From positions 2,046,001 through 2,110,000 of the forward strand of contig CASHTG010000015.1 of NCBI GenBank assembly GCA_949357655.1: DNA of 64,000 nucleotides, in the 5' to 3' direction. Below the pieces are notes generated by a model. It was not told where the DNA came from. It saw nothing but the letters and a program-made list of their open reading frames with translations, and did not search any database. The stretch is from Parascedosporium putredinis (lineage: Eukaryota; Ascomycota; Sordariomycetes; Microascales; Microascaceae). Each line of letters starts with the position of its first letter. The stretch's first letter is position 1. Below, piece by piece: positions 12,477 through 23,732 of this stretch. Position numbers and translations under genes: made by a program.

Positions 12477-13509
12477 CGCCGTCGAGGAACCTCGTGGCTT
12501 CGTTCAGCAAGGGCTAGAAGAGTATGTGGGGGCCGCCTAGGGGGTCTGCGCTTGAACCCTTACCTTGGAACCTGGGGAGACTGGCAGATGAAGTGTGGAA
12601 TGCATGAGAACAAAAATAAAAAAGTATGGAAAGGATTTACGAAGGAAGAAGATGCATATTTGTGCGTACACACGTTTTGGGAGAGGGGGAGGGGGTTTAC
12701 TTTTTTCTTGTCTTTTTCTTCTAATGACGAATACCCATGAATAGAGGCTACTGCCCTTTGTCTCCGCCTATATATCCATCTGTAGAAACTAGCCAAGGTT
12801 CGGGTTCGATCTTGAAAGGGTACGGGGAAGCGTGGACGAGGTAGGGGGTTCGTTGCCCCCAACCCTCATGTCCTGCTGCCCCATTGCATCAATCCTACGC
12901 CAGTCCCCGTATAGAAGAGATAGAAGGATCGAGAGACATTGGAAAACACAATCACTTAGAAATTTAGGGAGATGGTAAGAGTGAGCGTGAAATAGTGGGT
13001 ACGTATAGAGTCTGATTGAGCCAATTTGTACCAGTGATGGTCCCATGCGCGTGTATGCTAATAATCCCGTCCTATGAATATATCCCAGACCATCATAAAC
13101 TCCAGGCAATGCTCGCTAAAACCAGACCCTCATTATGGATGGGCGCGCGTGCCGTTGCCGGCCCTGCCCCCAATCCATATATATATCATGCAAAGAAATG
13201 TTGGTGTTGTACATGTAGACATCCCCTCGAATGTAAGGATGTCCTCATGCTGTATAGCGAGTGACATGTAATTGACTTCTTGAAAAAAATAGAACAGATG
13301 GTGAAGTCATGAAACGAGACAGAGAAAAAAAGAAATAGAAAGTGACAGAAAACGAGATATGAAAATGGGGAAAAATTGGGGAAGAACTGGAGCCAAATGG
13401 AAACCAATATCGAAAAGACAGGGGTGGTGGTGGTGGTGGTGATGGTGATGGTTGAAGAGAAACAGACAAGAGAACCAAGGGCATCATTGGATAGTTGGGC
13501 ACTGCACAC
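12477..13509. other. intergenic region between convergent genes
   Basis: SLD5 and the large minus-strand gene converge here, so this holds two 3' ends. A (GGT)n run lies at 13423-13440. No gene seen. Confidence 0.5.
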
Positions 13510-16500
13510 CTATGGAGCTCGTCGGAAAATCGAGGAGGCAAGAGTGACGCCGGCCGCAAATATGACAAAACCGGGGAATGCGTTGAACCCGCGGCGAACG
13601 GGTCGGGCGCCGCTTTCCTCATCGCCGGACTCGCCGTGTTCCACGTCGTGCGAGATCTTCCGCTTGGGAGGATCAGGCAGGCCGTGGACCGTCACGGGTC
13701 TGACGGTGGGTGACGGAGTAGCAAAGGCCGACGCCGAGCGTTGCATGCGGGCGCCCAACAGGGCAGTCTGCAGGGGCATCTTGTAGTCATCGTGAAGCCC
13801 GAGGAGACCCGTAGTTCCAACCGACTGCGCTCGCTTATGCTGTGGCCGAGAGAACGGCACAGCCGTGACTGGGCGATCGTCAACGACTGCAGCAGAACCC
13901 CCAAGGATGGGGCAAAGGTTGAAGATGCTCGATGCCGGTCGCAGAACGACAGCAGTGTTGAAGCGCGAGGTTGGCAGCTCCGGAACCTCTACAGTGGTAG
14001 GCGAATACGCCGGCGGGGGCTCGGCTGACAGTGGCAGTTCCTGCGAACTAGGTAGGGCGGCTACCGCCTCCTCCTCTGCAGAGCCCGCCAAGGCAGGGAC
14101 AGGCAGTCCTGCATCGGGAAGGGCCTGCGGAAGCTCGGCTTCTTTACCCTTGGGCTCGTCAGAGCGGACTATCGTAGAGTCATAGTGAACGAGGTACCAG
14201 GAGGCGTCATCTTGTTCCAAGGGTTCGTCTTTGTTGTCATCGATGAGCTCAAGTGGCTCGGGCTCAGGCGGTGCAGGGGAAGCGCGGACTGCTTCGTCCT
14301 TGCCCTCGTGAGGCTGCGCAGCTACCTCGGAAGCGTAGCCGGTGGTGGCAAGCCCGGTATCAATTGGCTGGCTGATGGCGGGGGCACGTCGCAGATCAAG
14401 AGCGGGGTCCTCTCATCAATATCGTCATCGAGAGAGATGCGACCAGAGGCCACCGAACCGCTTTTCTTCACCCGGAGTGAGTTGGGAATGGACTCCTCGT
14501 CGACTGTGATCATCTCAATGCCCGCATACTGGGGGTATCCTCAGGCATCTCGGCACTCACACCGACATCTGGCCGGGTTCGTCCTCCCTCTATCGGACTC
14601 AAGATTTCCCACCCCTCAGCGGCTGCGATTTCTCCATCAGATGGCTGGCAAGGGAAAGGACCCAAGTTTGGCATCAGGTCATCGCCGGTGCGGGCGCCAG
14701 AATCTACTTCCTCAAAGGCGATCTTGTCTTCAACGACGGGGGCAACGACTTCGGCATCTTCGGCGACCGTGAGGTCACTTCCCGGTGCTTCTTCGGCCGC
14801 CCCCATGGGGTCAATGACTTCATCACCTCGCAAGGTTTCAATGTCAGCATCCATTGGCTTATCCTGGCCTACCTCCAAGTCACCGTCCACTTCGCCGTCC
14901 TCTTTGTCCTTGGCAAGATGCTCGCCGTCCGAGGTTTCGATGATTGCAACGATGGTGTCAGCAGAAGCCTGGTTTTTAATGGCTTTGATATCCTTGTCCA
15001 CAAGCTCGACCAGTGTTTCCACGGAAGATGATGTCTCAAAATCAACAATGGCCGCAAGGCCATCCGTCGACGTTTCAGGGAAAGATCCACCGCTTCATCC
15101 TGATTCTTCGCTTCAGGTGGATGGTCATCTGGACCAGTCTCGGTCTCTGCATCGGCTAGAGTTGGAACATCAAGTACAAACTCCGGGGCAATCTGCGCGG
15201 GGCCTTCAGAAGCGGCATATGCAGCAACTTCGACCGGGTCCATGCCGACTTCATCGACGAACCACTGCTCTGGTACATGAGCAGGTAGCTCGACAGGGAC
15301 CACAGCGGGTAATTCGACGGGGCTGCTGTCCACTTCGACGGCTTGGATGATTGCGGATACGTTATCCTCATCGTCGCCGAGGTCGCTAGACGAGCCTGCC
15401 TCGTTTGACAGGAGCCTAAATAGTAAACCGCCAGCTCTAGTCGAGGTGGATGCTTGGCATGCCGTGTGGCTTGCCCCGTCGCTCAAGGCCGCGGAGATCA
15501 GGCTTTGAAGCTCCTCCACAATGGAGACGAATGCCTCATCACGTGGAGGGGGCGATACTTGCTCATCCTGGTGCGAGGACATCGTTCTCTCTGTAGGATT
15601 TTCCTCTGGCAAGGCAGTAGATGAGACGGGTTCGATTGAAATCTCCTCCGGCACCTCCTCAGGCTCAAGAGGCTCGCAGCAGTACTCGAGCCACCCTTCC
15701 ATGATGGGCTCCGGCTGAACCTCTTGGTCATCTGTGCTGTCTTCAGGGGTAGGCTCGATAGGCTCGCAACAGTACTCGAGCCAACCCTCCATAATTGGCT
15801 CTGCCTGGTTTTCTTCCTCGGCCGTTTCATCGGAAATGTGCGTCATGACTTCGGGCACCGGAAGGGACTCGGGGTCGTCAGCGCGGTCTTCGGAGTCCTC
15901 GGCGCTGACTTCCGAGACCGAGTCCGAGACCGAGTTCAAGACCGAGGCCGCATCTTGTTCGCCTTCCGAGTCCAATGTGATGTCGACAGTCCTGACCGGG
16001 GTCGGGCTCTCCGGAATTCCCTGGTCAACGACAAGGCAGCCACCAAATTTGGTCATGGAGACCCGCTCAAATTGGTAGGGCTTGGAGCCAGTCTCTGCGT
16101 GCTCCTCATAGGAGGAAAAGTCGCGGCCCATGGTATCGTTGCCATCTTCATCGGCAATGCGGAGAACGCGACCGGTGAGAACGCCAATTGTATCAGAGCG
16201 CCTCAATTCCGAAGGTGTGATGAGGATGCTATCACGCGGGGTTTCGCTCTCCCCATAGATAAGGCTAGGGGTGGATGGCGGGGTCATGTCAACCTCGTCT
16301 TGCTTGTCATCGTGATCCTCGTCCTCGACATCAACGACAGCAGGGTAGCGCTGCTTGTAGAGGCTGTCGCTATAGGTGCTCGCATCTCTCCGGAGACTCG
16401 GGGCCCTGGTGGCCACGGCCGCCTTGCTCATGACGGGACTAGATTTGTCGCTAGGAGGGGAGTGCAGAAGGCCTGGTGAGGCTGTGGCTTGCGGGAGGCT

Positions 16501-17963
16501 TCAAGGGACGCTTCCTGCACGCTTGGCCGATGGGGTAGAGCGTGGCCCTTTTGCATGATGTGCAGGTTGGGAATGCCCTCGGTTTCATCTCCCAGGGAGC
16601 AGGTATCTTTGCAAAGGAGGATGATATCGGAATGGATCCTATCGCGAAGTTTGGACAGCACGACGTTGCCCTCCTGTTCAGGCGTCATGGCAAGGAGGGG
16701 CCGCTTCTGAGACTCCGAGGTTTCGCTGGCGACGAAGATCTTGTCCAGAATGAGATGCCCCCTGTGGAAGATGGAGAGAGTGAGAGAGAGGTCGTTGCCG
16801 TGGAGGACACCAGTGACGCTGGTTTGGACTCGGTCGAGGATGGCGCCGATGGTCCGTCTCGAATAGGTCACGGTCGAATCGAGGGAAATGGCCAAGGGTC
16901 AAAGGCATACCACCTGGGTGCGCGGAGTTCGAGAACACGAACCTCGAGCTCGTTGGCTTGACCGATGGCCTCATCCGTCATGTTGCGGACACGGCACAGA
17001 GAATCCTCGATGGCCTCGAGGAATTTGAGGCAGTCCTCGCCGGCGGGTTGGCTGAACAAGACCTGCTTGCTGCGTATCCTATAGTCGAGGTGGTCGTGGT
17101 CCGGACCAATGTTGTTCTTGATGTGCACGCTGACTGACACGGCGTCTTCGTCTAGGCTAGGCCACCTAAACCCTTGACGGCCCGTCTACGGGTATCAAGG
17201 CCAATCTCCAAGACCTTGGAGGCGGCGGAGAGCATCTCCTCGGCCAGACATAGGTTCAGCGGAGAGGATTGATGGCTGGAGATCCGAATGGTCTTTGCGA
17301 ATTGATGAACGTCGCGCGTGGGACACGTGCTGGTGAAAGCCAGCTCGAGCTCATAGCCCGGGACGAACTCGTATGTCTGGGTGTTCTCCTGGAAAGTGCC
17401 ATTGGGTACGCAAGAAAGAGCATCGGAGGCGGGGGCGGAGACGATGGCGGCACGAGGCTGGGTGGGCGCATATTCTTTGATGGGACTGCTTACCCACTCG
17501 AAATGCTCGTCGTGGCGGAGGAAGAAGAGGCCGATGATGCGATCGGTCGCGACGATGACATCTCCCGCTTGTTCCATAGTGGGGAGGGCTTTTGGTAGGA
17601 CCAAAAGGACCTTTCCTTGGTGGGACAAGGGGCGTTGATGAGCTCATACTTGATCTCATACCTCGGGAGGCGGTCAACGGCTGCTTCTAGAGCTTGGGGA
17701 TCTCTGCGAGAAATAAGCTCCTCGGAGCAGTGCTGCAAGCGGCGCAGAAGAGTATCACACAGCTCGGGGGTAGCCTCAAAGGTGCGTGACGAGTCGTAGC
17801 GGCGGGAGAATTCAACATGGATGGGGGCAGCAAAGCGGACCGAGACACGGACCGACATGCGGCTGTTGACGAGGCGAAAGTGCCTCTGAGTGCCGACATA
17901 GGGCTCATCAGAGGCCACCAGGGCAGTGGCACCCGGGTGGTGCTCCCTTACGTCCCAGGCCAT
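13510..17963 (-). CDS. very large unrecognised protein with acidic middle and C-terminal hydrophobic anchor
   Basis: I do not recognise this gene. It reads as a series of overlapping open frames on one strand that join end to end if seven single bases are restored, at 17612-17614 (A), 17165-17166 (G), 16883-16885 (C), about 16457-16473, 15081-15083 (T), 14531-14535 (C) and 14380-14384 (C). The total is then exactly 1487 codons with no intron. The first 500 residues look globular (RYDSSRTFEATPELC, YEFVPGYELELAFTS, VSVHIKNNIGPDHDHLDY, GVLHGNDLSLTLSIFHRGH). The next 700 are low-complexity and very acidic, rich in EPE/DSE, and include two copies of EPIMEGWLEYCCEP. The last 20 or so residues form a hydrophobic segment (FPGFVIFAAGVTLASSIF) followed by RRAP, like a tail anchor. 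Start at 17963 is preferred because upstream sequence is CT-rich leader; an in-frame start at 18146 is possible. Confidence 0.7.
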
Positions 17964-18761
17964 CAGGCGAGAATTGAGGGTTCGGGAAAGGGGCTTGAGA
18001 GAAGGAATTCCTCCAAACCTCGGGGGAGGAAAACTTGGCAAAGGTGGAAGCTGGACGGGAGGAAGAAGAGGGAGGAATTTGGGTTGCGATTTGTGGGCGG
18101 GACTTATAAGAGGCGGTGCGAGTGTGTGCAGCAGGGGAAGGTGCAATCGGGTGGTGGGTGTTAGTGGGGCCTGCAGCCAGTGGCTCCACGTCGAAAAATC
18201 GGGTTTCCACTTGTGCTTGGGCTTTGATTTTGACCTTGCCCGACACTCGCTCGCTGAGGAATTGACAGGCCAGAAGCTTGCCCAAAAACCACAACGGAAG
18301 AAGGATGGGGAGAGGCAAGGAAATCCAGCGGAACCCCAGCAGACAGAGAAACGAGAGAAGCGTGAGCAGAGAGTCGAGGAGAGGCACTTCCCAGGCCCCT
18401 TGTGAACGGAGGTGAACCTGGCGACGCGACCCTGCGAGCCGAGAAGCTGGGACGCGAGACTCCGAGGCAGTGAGCCTCATGCAAGGAATTTCTCGGGGGA
18501 AGGGAAGCAAAGAGGGAAGAAAGGTGGGGGAGGGAAGGGAGGGGTGTCGATTGACCCCCGAAACCGAAATGCCGTGACGCGCGCTACCAGGGCACCAGGG
18601 TACAGGGCACAGGGCACACCTTGATAAGCAAGGAATCCTAGCTTCGGGTGTTTTTTTTCTCTTCTCTTTTTGAAAAGCACGCACGCAGGCGCGGGCTTGG
18701 TGGATTGGAATTGGGTTGTCGGTGGGTGGTTGGTCCGGCCGTCTAGGCCAGGTTATCGGGA

Positions 18762-18790
18762 GAGCTAGAGCTAGAGCTAGAGCTAGAGCT
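18762..18790. repeat. GAGCTA hexamer tandem array
   Basis: Nearly five perfect copies of a 6-bp unit. Confidence 0.9.
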
Positions 18791-19385
18791 GCTAGGAGCG
18801 GATCCTGTTCTTCTCGGAGACAGGTGATGGGTGGGGATAGAGGGGTTGGATAACACGATCCTGGGCCGAAAACGAGCCGAGCTAGAGGGTGTTGGAGAGG
18901 AGAGCCATTTGAATGTGGCCAGAGGCAGAGGGGATTCGAGTCCGGACTATATATCCATCTACCAAGTATGAGCTGGCCACGACGTCGAAGTTGGGTGAAA
19001 ACCCATTTCTATTTCGGCACCTGGGGAGAAGTCATGGGAATTGGCTCCAACAAGGCCTAACACGCTTCCTCCAAGGCGGTGCTTGGGTGCGCCGTGGTAT
19101 CAATTTTCTCCAAGTTTTTTTCTTGTCGCAGAAGTACGAAGTACTATAGTGTACATTGATATTCTCCGAGCCAGCTTTTTGGGGGAAGGGAAGTGATGGG
19201 CGGCCCAGCCCATCAGGCCATTCGCGCGGTCGAGTCGGCGCATACCCGGATCCGCCACCAGATTCGCCAGACAGGGAATCTGGGCTGGAGTCGCCGTGGA
19301 GTCACCGTAGGGATGGCGCCTTGGATTTGGGGAAGCGCGAATGTCAACAAATCAACACCGAGGCCGCCCTGCCCTGTCTTGGCTT

Positions 19386-19430
19386 GCTCTGTCTCTCTCT
19401 CTCTTTTTCTCTCTCTCTCTCCTTCTCTCT
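19386..19430. repeat. CT-rich microsatellite
   Basis: Interrupted (CT)n run. Confidence 0.85.
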
Positions 19431-19684
19431 CGGCGGCAGCCACAAAAGAGATCGCCGTTTTTGCCTGCTGACGACGGCGCATACCATTTGTGGAGCCCCA
19501 GAGGGAGCGTGCCACATGGAAGGCTTCCAGTTGTTCCTTTTTCCCCTGCTGTGATGGAGATGGGTCCATCCAAGCTCTGCGTGGTCCCAGTCAGGGCATG
19601 AGATGGGAGATGCCAGCCCCATCGGCTGTCCCCCATCCCATCCCTGTGGGAACTTGGAGGAGTTCTCACCAAGAGTGAGTATTC

Positions 19685-19752
19685 GTGTGCGTCTGCGTCT
19701 ACGTCTGCGTGGGTATGTGTGCGTGCGCGTGCCTGTGTGCGTGTGTGTGTGT
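19685..19752. repeat. GT-rich imperfect microsatellite
   Basis: Alternating GTGCGT/GTCTGC units ending in a perfect (GT)n stretch. Confidence 0.8.
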
Positions 19753-20369
19753 TCCAAGACTGCGCTGGAGAAGAGTGGATAAGCGGCAGGCGCCTCATTC
19801 ATTCCCTTGGCTTGTTTAGGAACTCGGTTCTCCAAAGTGTCACACACACTTGGAACTGCTCCACTGCGGATAACCAAGCGATGGTCGCTCTTCCACATCC
19901 GACCTGGCTGCCCAAATCCAGCGACATTCGCCATTGGCTTTCGTCCTCGTAGCGGTGGCCGCGTGAAATGACTCCCCGCCTGGTCAGGCTCACCCCCATA
20001 TATCATGCCCTATCACAGCTCGACAGTGGCAAAGGGCAACGCCCCCAGCGCTCGACTCAGCTGTGAATATCCATTCCTCGCCCCGTCGTCCTCAGACAGG
20101 CCCGTTTCAGTTGCCCGTGCGGGTTTGGGGTTCAACTGCCTTACAGGGGGCAGTTTGGAGGGGTGGGGTGCGGAAGAGCCTTGGCCAGCAGAAATCCACG
20201 GATCATGGATACTAGACGAATCATTGAGCAATTCAGCAGGGCGGACGCTGAGTGTCCATGGGGTGGAGGGTTTGAAGTTGACGGCGTTGTTGGACTGGGG
20301 CTCGAATATTATGCCCATTCTGATTAGTCACATCTCTGGATCAGTGGATATACCTTGACAAGCTTGACT

Positions 20370-21191
20370 CTAATAAGCACCAAGTATTAATAGTGATACT
20401 CGTCTTTTTTTCTTTGCCTTTATGTAACAAGTATTACCGAGGTGAGTACTTGCTGCATCACAGCTTGCATAGGGAGCTTCCAACAAGAGGAAACAAGCAG
20501 TTGCCCAGAGCCGTGTGTGCCTAACCTCAGTGTTGAACGAGGTCACGAATGAGACGGCGTGGATCGTCAGGTCAGCGACGCAAAGGATAAAAGCACAAAG
20601 TTCAATATCATCAATGTTAGCAAAGTCAATGGGTGCCCCGAAGCTTGATTTTATGGCTTGGAATGTACGAAGGTAACGAAACATGCGACATAGTTTGCCC
20701 GCCACATGGCGATATTTCTTGCCCGGGCAATGTTCGATGACGCCCGGCATTGAACTTGTTCATTCCCAAGGACTCCGTTCGGAGCTTGAGCATGTTCCTC
20801 TCTGCCTCGAAGATCCGAAAGAGAAACACCAAAACGGTAGCAGTCTCTTCGCCGTAAATCCATGTAAATTTAATGGCCCTCCCTTTCTGCCCGAAGGAAG
20901 AGAGATCATTCCCGAAAGAGGCATGAGCTTGAAGGGCGGAGACATCGTGACTATCCGGGCGGTGGACGGGCAAGGCGGGGACCTCCACCGAAAATACCGG
21001 ATATTTACCGCCGCTCTCCACTGAAAGCTCCGATCAACCAACCTGGCAACCTTGAGCCATGATCTATCCACGTTCACGTTGTTGCATTGCGACATGTCTA
21101 TTGCGATATGGCTTAGGCGTAAAAGCTCATCTGCTAGTTTGAGGCAAAGCCCCTTCACATGCTTAATCCACGGCGTCAACGTTGTGTTCAA
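20370..21191 (-). pseudogene. possible decayed or frameshifted gene
   Basis: Three overlapping minus-strand frames (20760-21191, 20626-21021, 20370-20750) could be parts of one product if bases are missing between them. The first has protein-like helical composition (HVKGLCLKLADELLRL, SWLKVARLVDRS); the second contains FTWIYGEETATVLVFLFRIF followed by an ERNMLKLRTESL helix. The order loosely resembles the N-terminal helical region of fungal STAND/ankyrin proteins, but no diagnostic motif is present. It could equally be chance open frames. Confidence 0.25.
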
Positions 21192-22814
21192 CCCTCTGCA
21201 ATCAGCCTAGAGTCAATTCTTGGATTTAGTGATCGACTGACCCTGGTACGGGCGGCAACGGCTGATTGAGGAGAATTAATCGTTCAATGTTGTTCGCACG
21301 CATCAGAATACCCACTAATGCAAACGACATCGGGATTTATGGATGATGGATGCAGCGGATAGGTCCTGCGCGGGTCCGAACACACTTGAAAGGGTCCAAG
21401 ACAGGAAGAACAGGTGCCTGCTGCCTGCCTCTCCCCGTTTCCACGTACTTCTCTCTCTCTTGTGATATATTTCTATACCGATATTGATATAGGCCTACAT
21501 GTTACCATGTCGCATGACTATAATTATCCCTGAAAGTGCGAAGATCCGCCCATTCATGGAGCATTGCCACGTCTTTCCTTTTGATACTCACCGCTAACAA
21601 GATCCAATGGTCCATTGACGAGCATCCTTGGCCTTGATTGGTGTTGGCTGGCAGTGATTGGCACGAGGATGGGCCAGGCACATCTAGGCAAGCAGTGTTG
21701 TACTTGGTCCACTCCAGGCCCATCAAAGGTTGGTGCAAAGAAAGGTGAAGAGAACCTGCCAGCCCGAAAGAGAAGAAGTGAAAAAAAAAAAAAAAAGACT
21801 AAAAACTTGTTCACGAAATCCATGCATGGTTTCAACCCCTGCAGCTTTTCACCGCGTCTCCGCCTCGGGTTGAGGCTGCCATCCGGGCCGCCGCCAACGG
21901 CCCTTGGGCTCCCTTTTCATCCCATTGGCTCGCTAGCTTTGGGCCAACCGGGCCAACATGGCTGAGCCCAACTTGAGCCCTCCTGACCCGAGGGGTTGCC
22001 AGCGGCCAACCCCGTCATCGACATCGAGGAACCTCCAGAATCATCATGGAAGTCGCGGGACTCCATGCCTTGCTCGTCTTTTTCCTTTCTTTTTCTCTTT
22101 TCACATCTTAGAGCCTTGCCTTGTCTTAAAGAGGGTGAGAGAGGAACAGCCCGATTGTAAATGAAGATTGATGCTTCAATGGAAAGAAAGGAGATAATAA
22201 AGAAGCGATGGATCGAGCTGTAGAATCTAACAGAGATTGCTCGTGATTTCCAACCCGTATTAGCAGTCAGTCCGTGTCGCCAGTCGCCAGTCACCAGTCG
22301 CCCCTCGCCGCCTCGAAATGCATCGCCTCTTCGGCTCCCGGCCTCTGGGTCGACCTAGGCACGCGACCGCCCCCAACTGTTGGTCCTCCTACTTCTCTTT
22401 CTTCTTTCTTCTTTCTTCTTCATCTCCTTGTTTTTCCATTTCCTGCGCCCTCCGTTTGTAGAATCTCAAGGGCATCGATGGCAAATGAAGCAGTAGTAGA
22501 AGCGATGGATGAGCGCGGAAAATAAACACAGGGAGGCCCCCGACACGAAGCCAGTATAAAATACGCTGAGGAGAAGATGGCTTCTGCAAAGACTAGATGG
22601 GCAGACGAGTGCAAATCGAGATCGAGATCCTAGGCACATCCTCCATCTTGGTGTCCTCTTTGTTCTATCAAGCTGCCGGCGCCCCAGCCCTACTCCCTTC
22701 TCCAGGGACACTTTGCCAGTCACCACTATAGCCCCTAGCCTCCCTGGGCATCTGCACGCCCTCGCAAAGGCCGAGTCACTCTGGTTTTAACAACAGTATC
22801 CTCGTAGCCCCAAG

Positions 22815-23467
22815 ATGGCCAAGAAGAGAAGACAGAAGGTTAAGCCTGCAGAGAACGGCGTACAACTCCCGAAAGCCGGGGCGGTCGTCGCCACCTCCCG
22901 TTCGAAAAAGCCCAAGGTGCAGGAACTCTGGGAGAACTACTTTGGCGAGGGGGCCTTGTCCGACTGGCAGAGGCTTTGTGGGGATCTAGCTCTGCCCGAC
23001 GACCTTCCTAGTAAGAGGCAATGTCGAATTGTGAGTAATCTAGCTGCCGCCCAACCGACTCACACCCCCTCCCCTTCCGCTTCTCGGGTTCTTCACGAAT
23101 CCTATTGCCCTACCGACAGACACGACGCTGCTTCCTTCTGCCAATAAGCGTTGGGCGAACCACACTATCGCTTCTGGCATACTCATTGGAGAGAGGAATG
23201 AGGAAAAAACGGGCAGATGGCAAAAGGCAGAAGGCAGAAGGCAATGACGCGTTTGCTAACCGGTGGTAACGGTGCATGTAGGCCCTTAGACGTGTAAACG
23301 TCAACATCCGCCAGTTCCTCGAGGCCTCCAGCCGACCTGAGGGCGTCCGGTTCTTCAAGAACACACGTGAGCTCGAGATGTTCACCCGAGAGCGAGATTA
23401 CTTCTACCCAAGGAAAAAGATACCCAAAGGTAGCCCACTCCGCGCCTTGCTGAGGTGCCTGGCCTAA
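22815..23467 (+). CDS. small basic protein of unknown function
   Basis: Two exons, 22815-23030 and 23282-23467, joined by a GTGAGT donor and a TAG acceptor, give 133 codons plus stop. The N-terminus is Lys/Arg-rich (MAKKRRQKVKP), suggesting nuclear or nucleolar location. The core reads WENYFGEGALSDWQRLC then LPSKRQCRIALRRVNV, NIRQFLEASS and RFFKNTRELEMFTRERD. I know the core only as a fungal conserved type without a function. The frame is intact and the exon phases agree. It converges with UTP18, whose stop lies 266 bp downstream. Confidence 0.75.
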
Positions 23468-23732
23468 GATGCGAGAATCAGGAGTTTTTGCGCACAAGGG
23501 TCATGATGGCAGGGCAGGTGTCGGAGGGACCAAATACCAGTTTTGTTTAACCAAGGGTTTGTTGCTGCATGAAATTCTGTGCAGGCGGATATTTTGATCA
23601 TATCAGTGCCTGCGTCTATCGTCCATTATCTACATAAGCGGGCGTCACCTACTCCTCGCAACTCAGAAAACAAAAAAGAATTTGTGGAAAACAAGGGGTG
23701 ATTCTCGCTCCCAAGTGATGCATCCCTCTAGA

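Larger units (their letters stand above)
17964..22814. other. long gene-poor region
   Basis: About 4.8 kb without a firm gene. It contains the leader of the large minus-strand gene, a GAGCTA hexamer array (18762-18790), CT-rich (19386-19430) and GT-rich (19685-19752) tracts, an A16 run (21781-21796) and one region of possible broken coding sequence on the minus strand (20370-21191, separate entry). Confidence 0.55.

Noticed and set aside
17908..18684. Long open minus-strand frame overlapping the start of the large protein
   Set aside because: Low-complexity Pro/Ser/Leu content over CT-rich leader DNA, no motif, and it overlaps the better-supported start at 17963.
18930..18950. tRNA T-loop-like GATTCGAGTCC
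   Set aside because: No acceptor stem, D-arm or anticodon arm can be folded around it.
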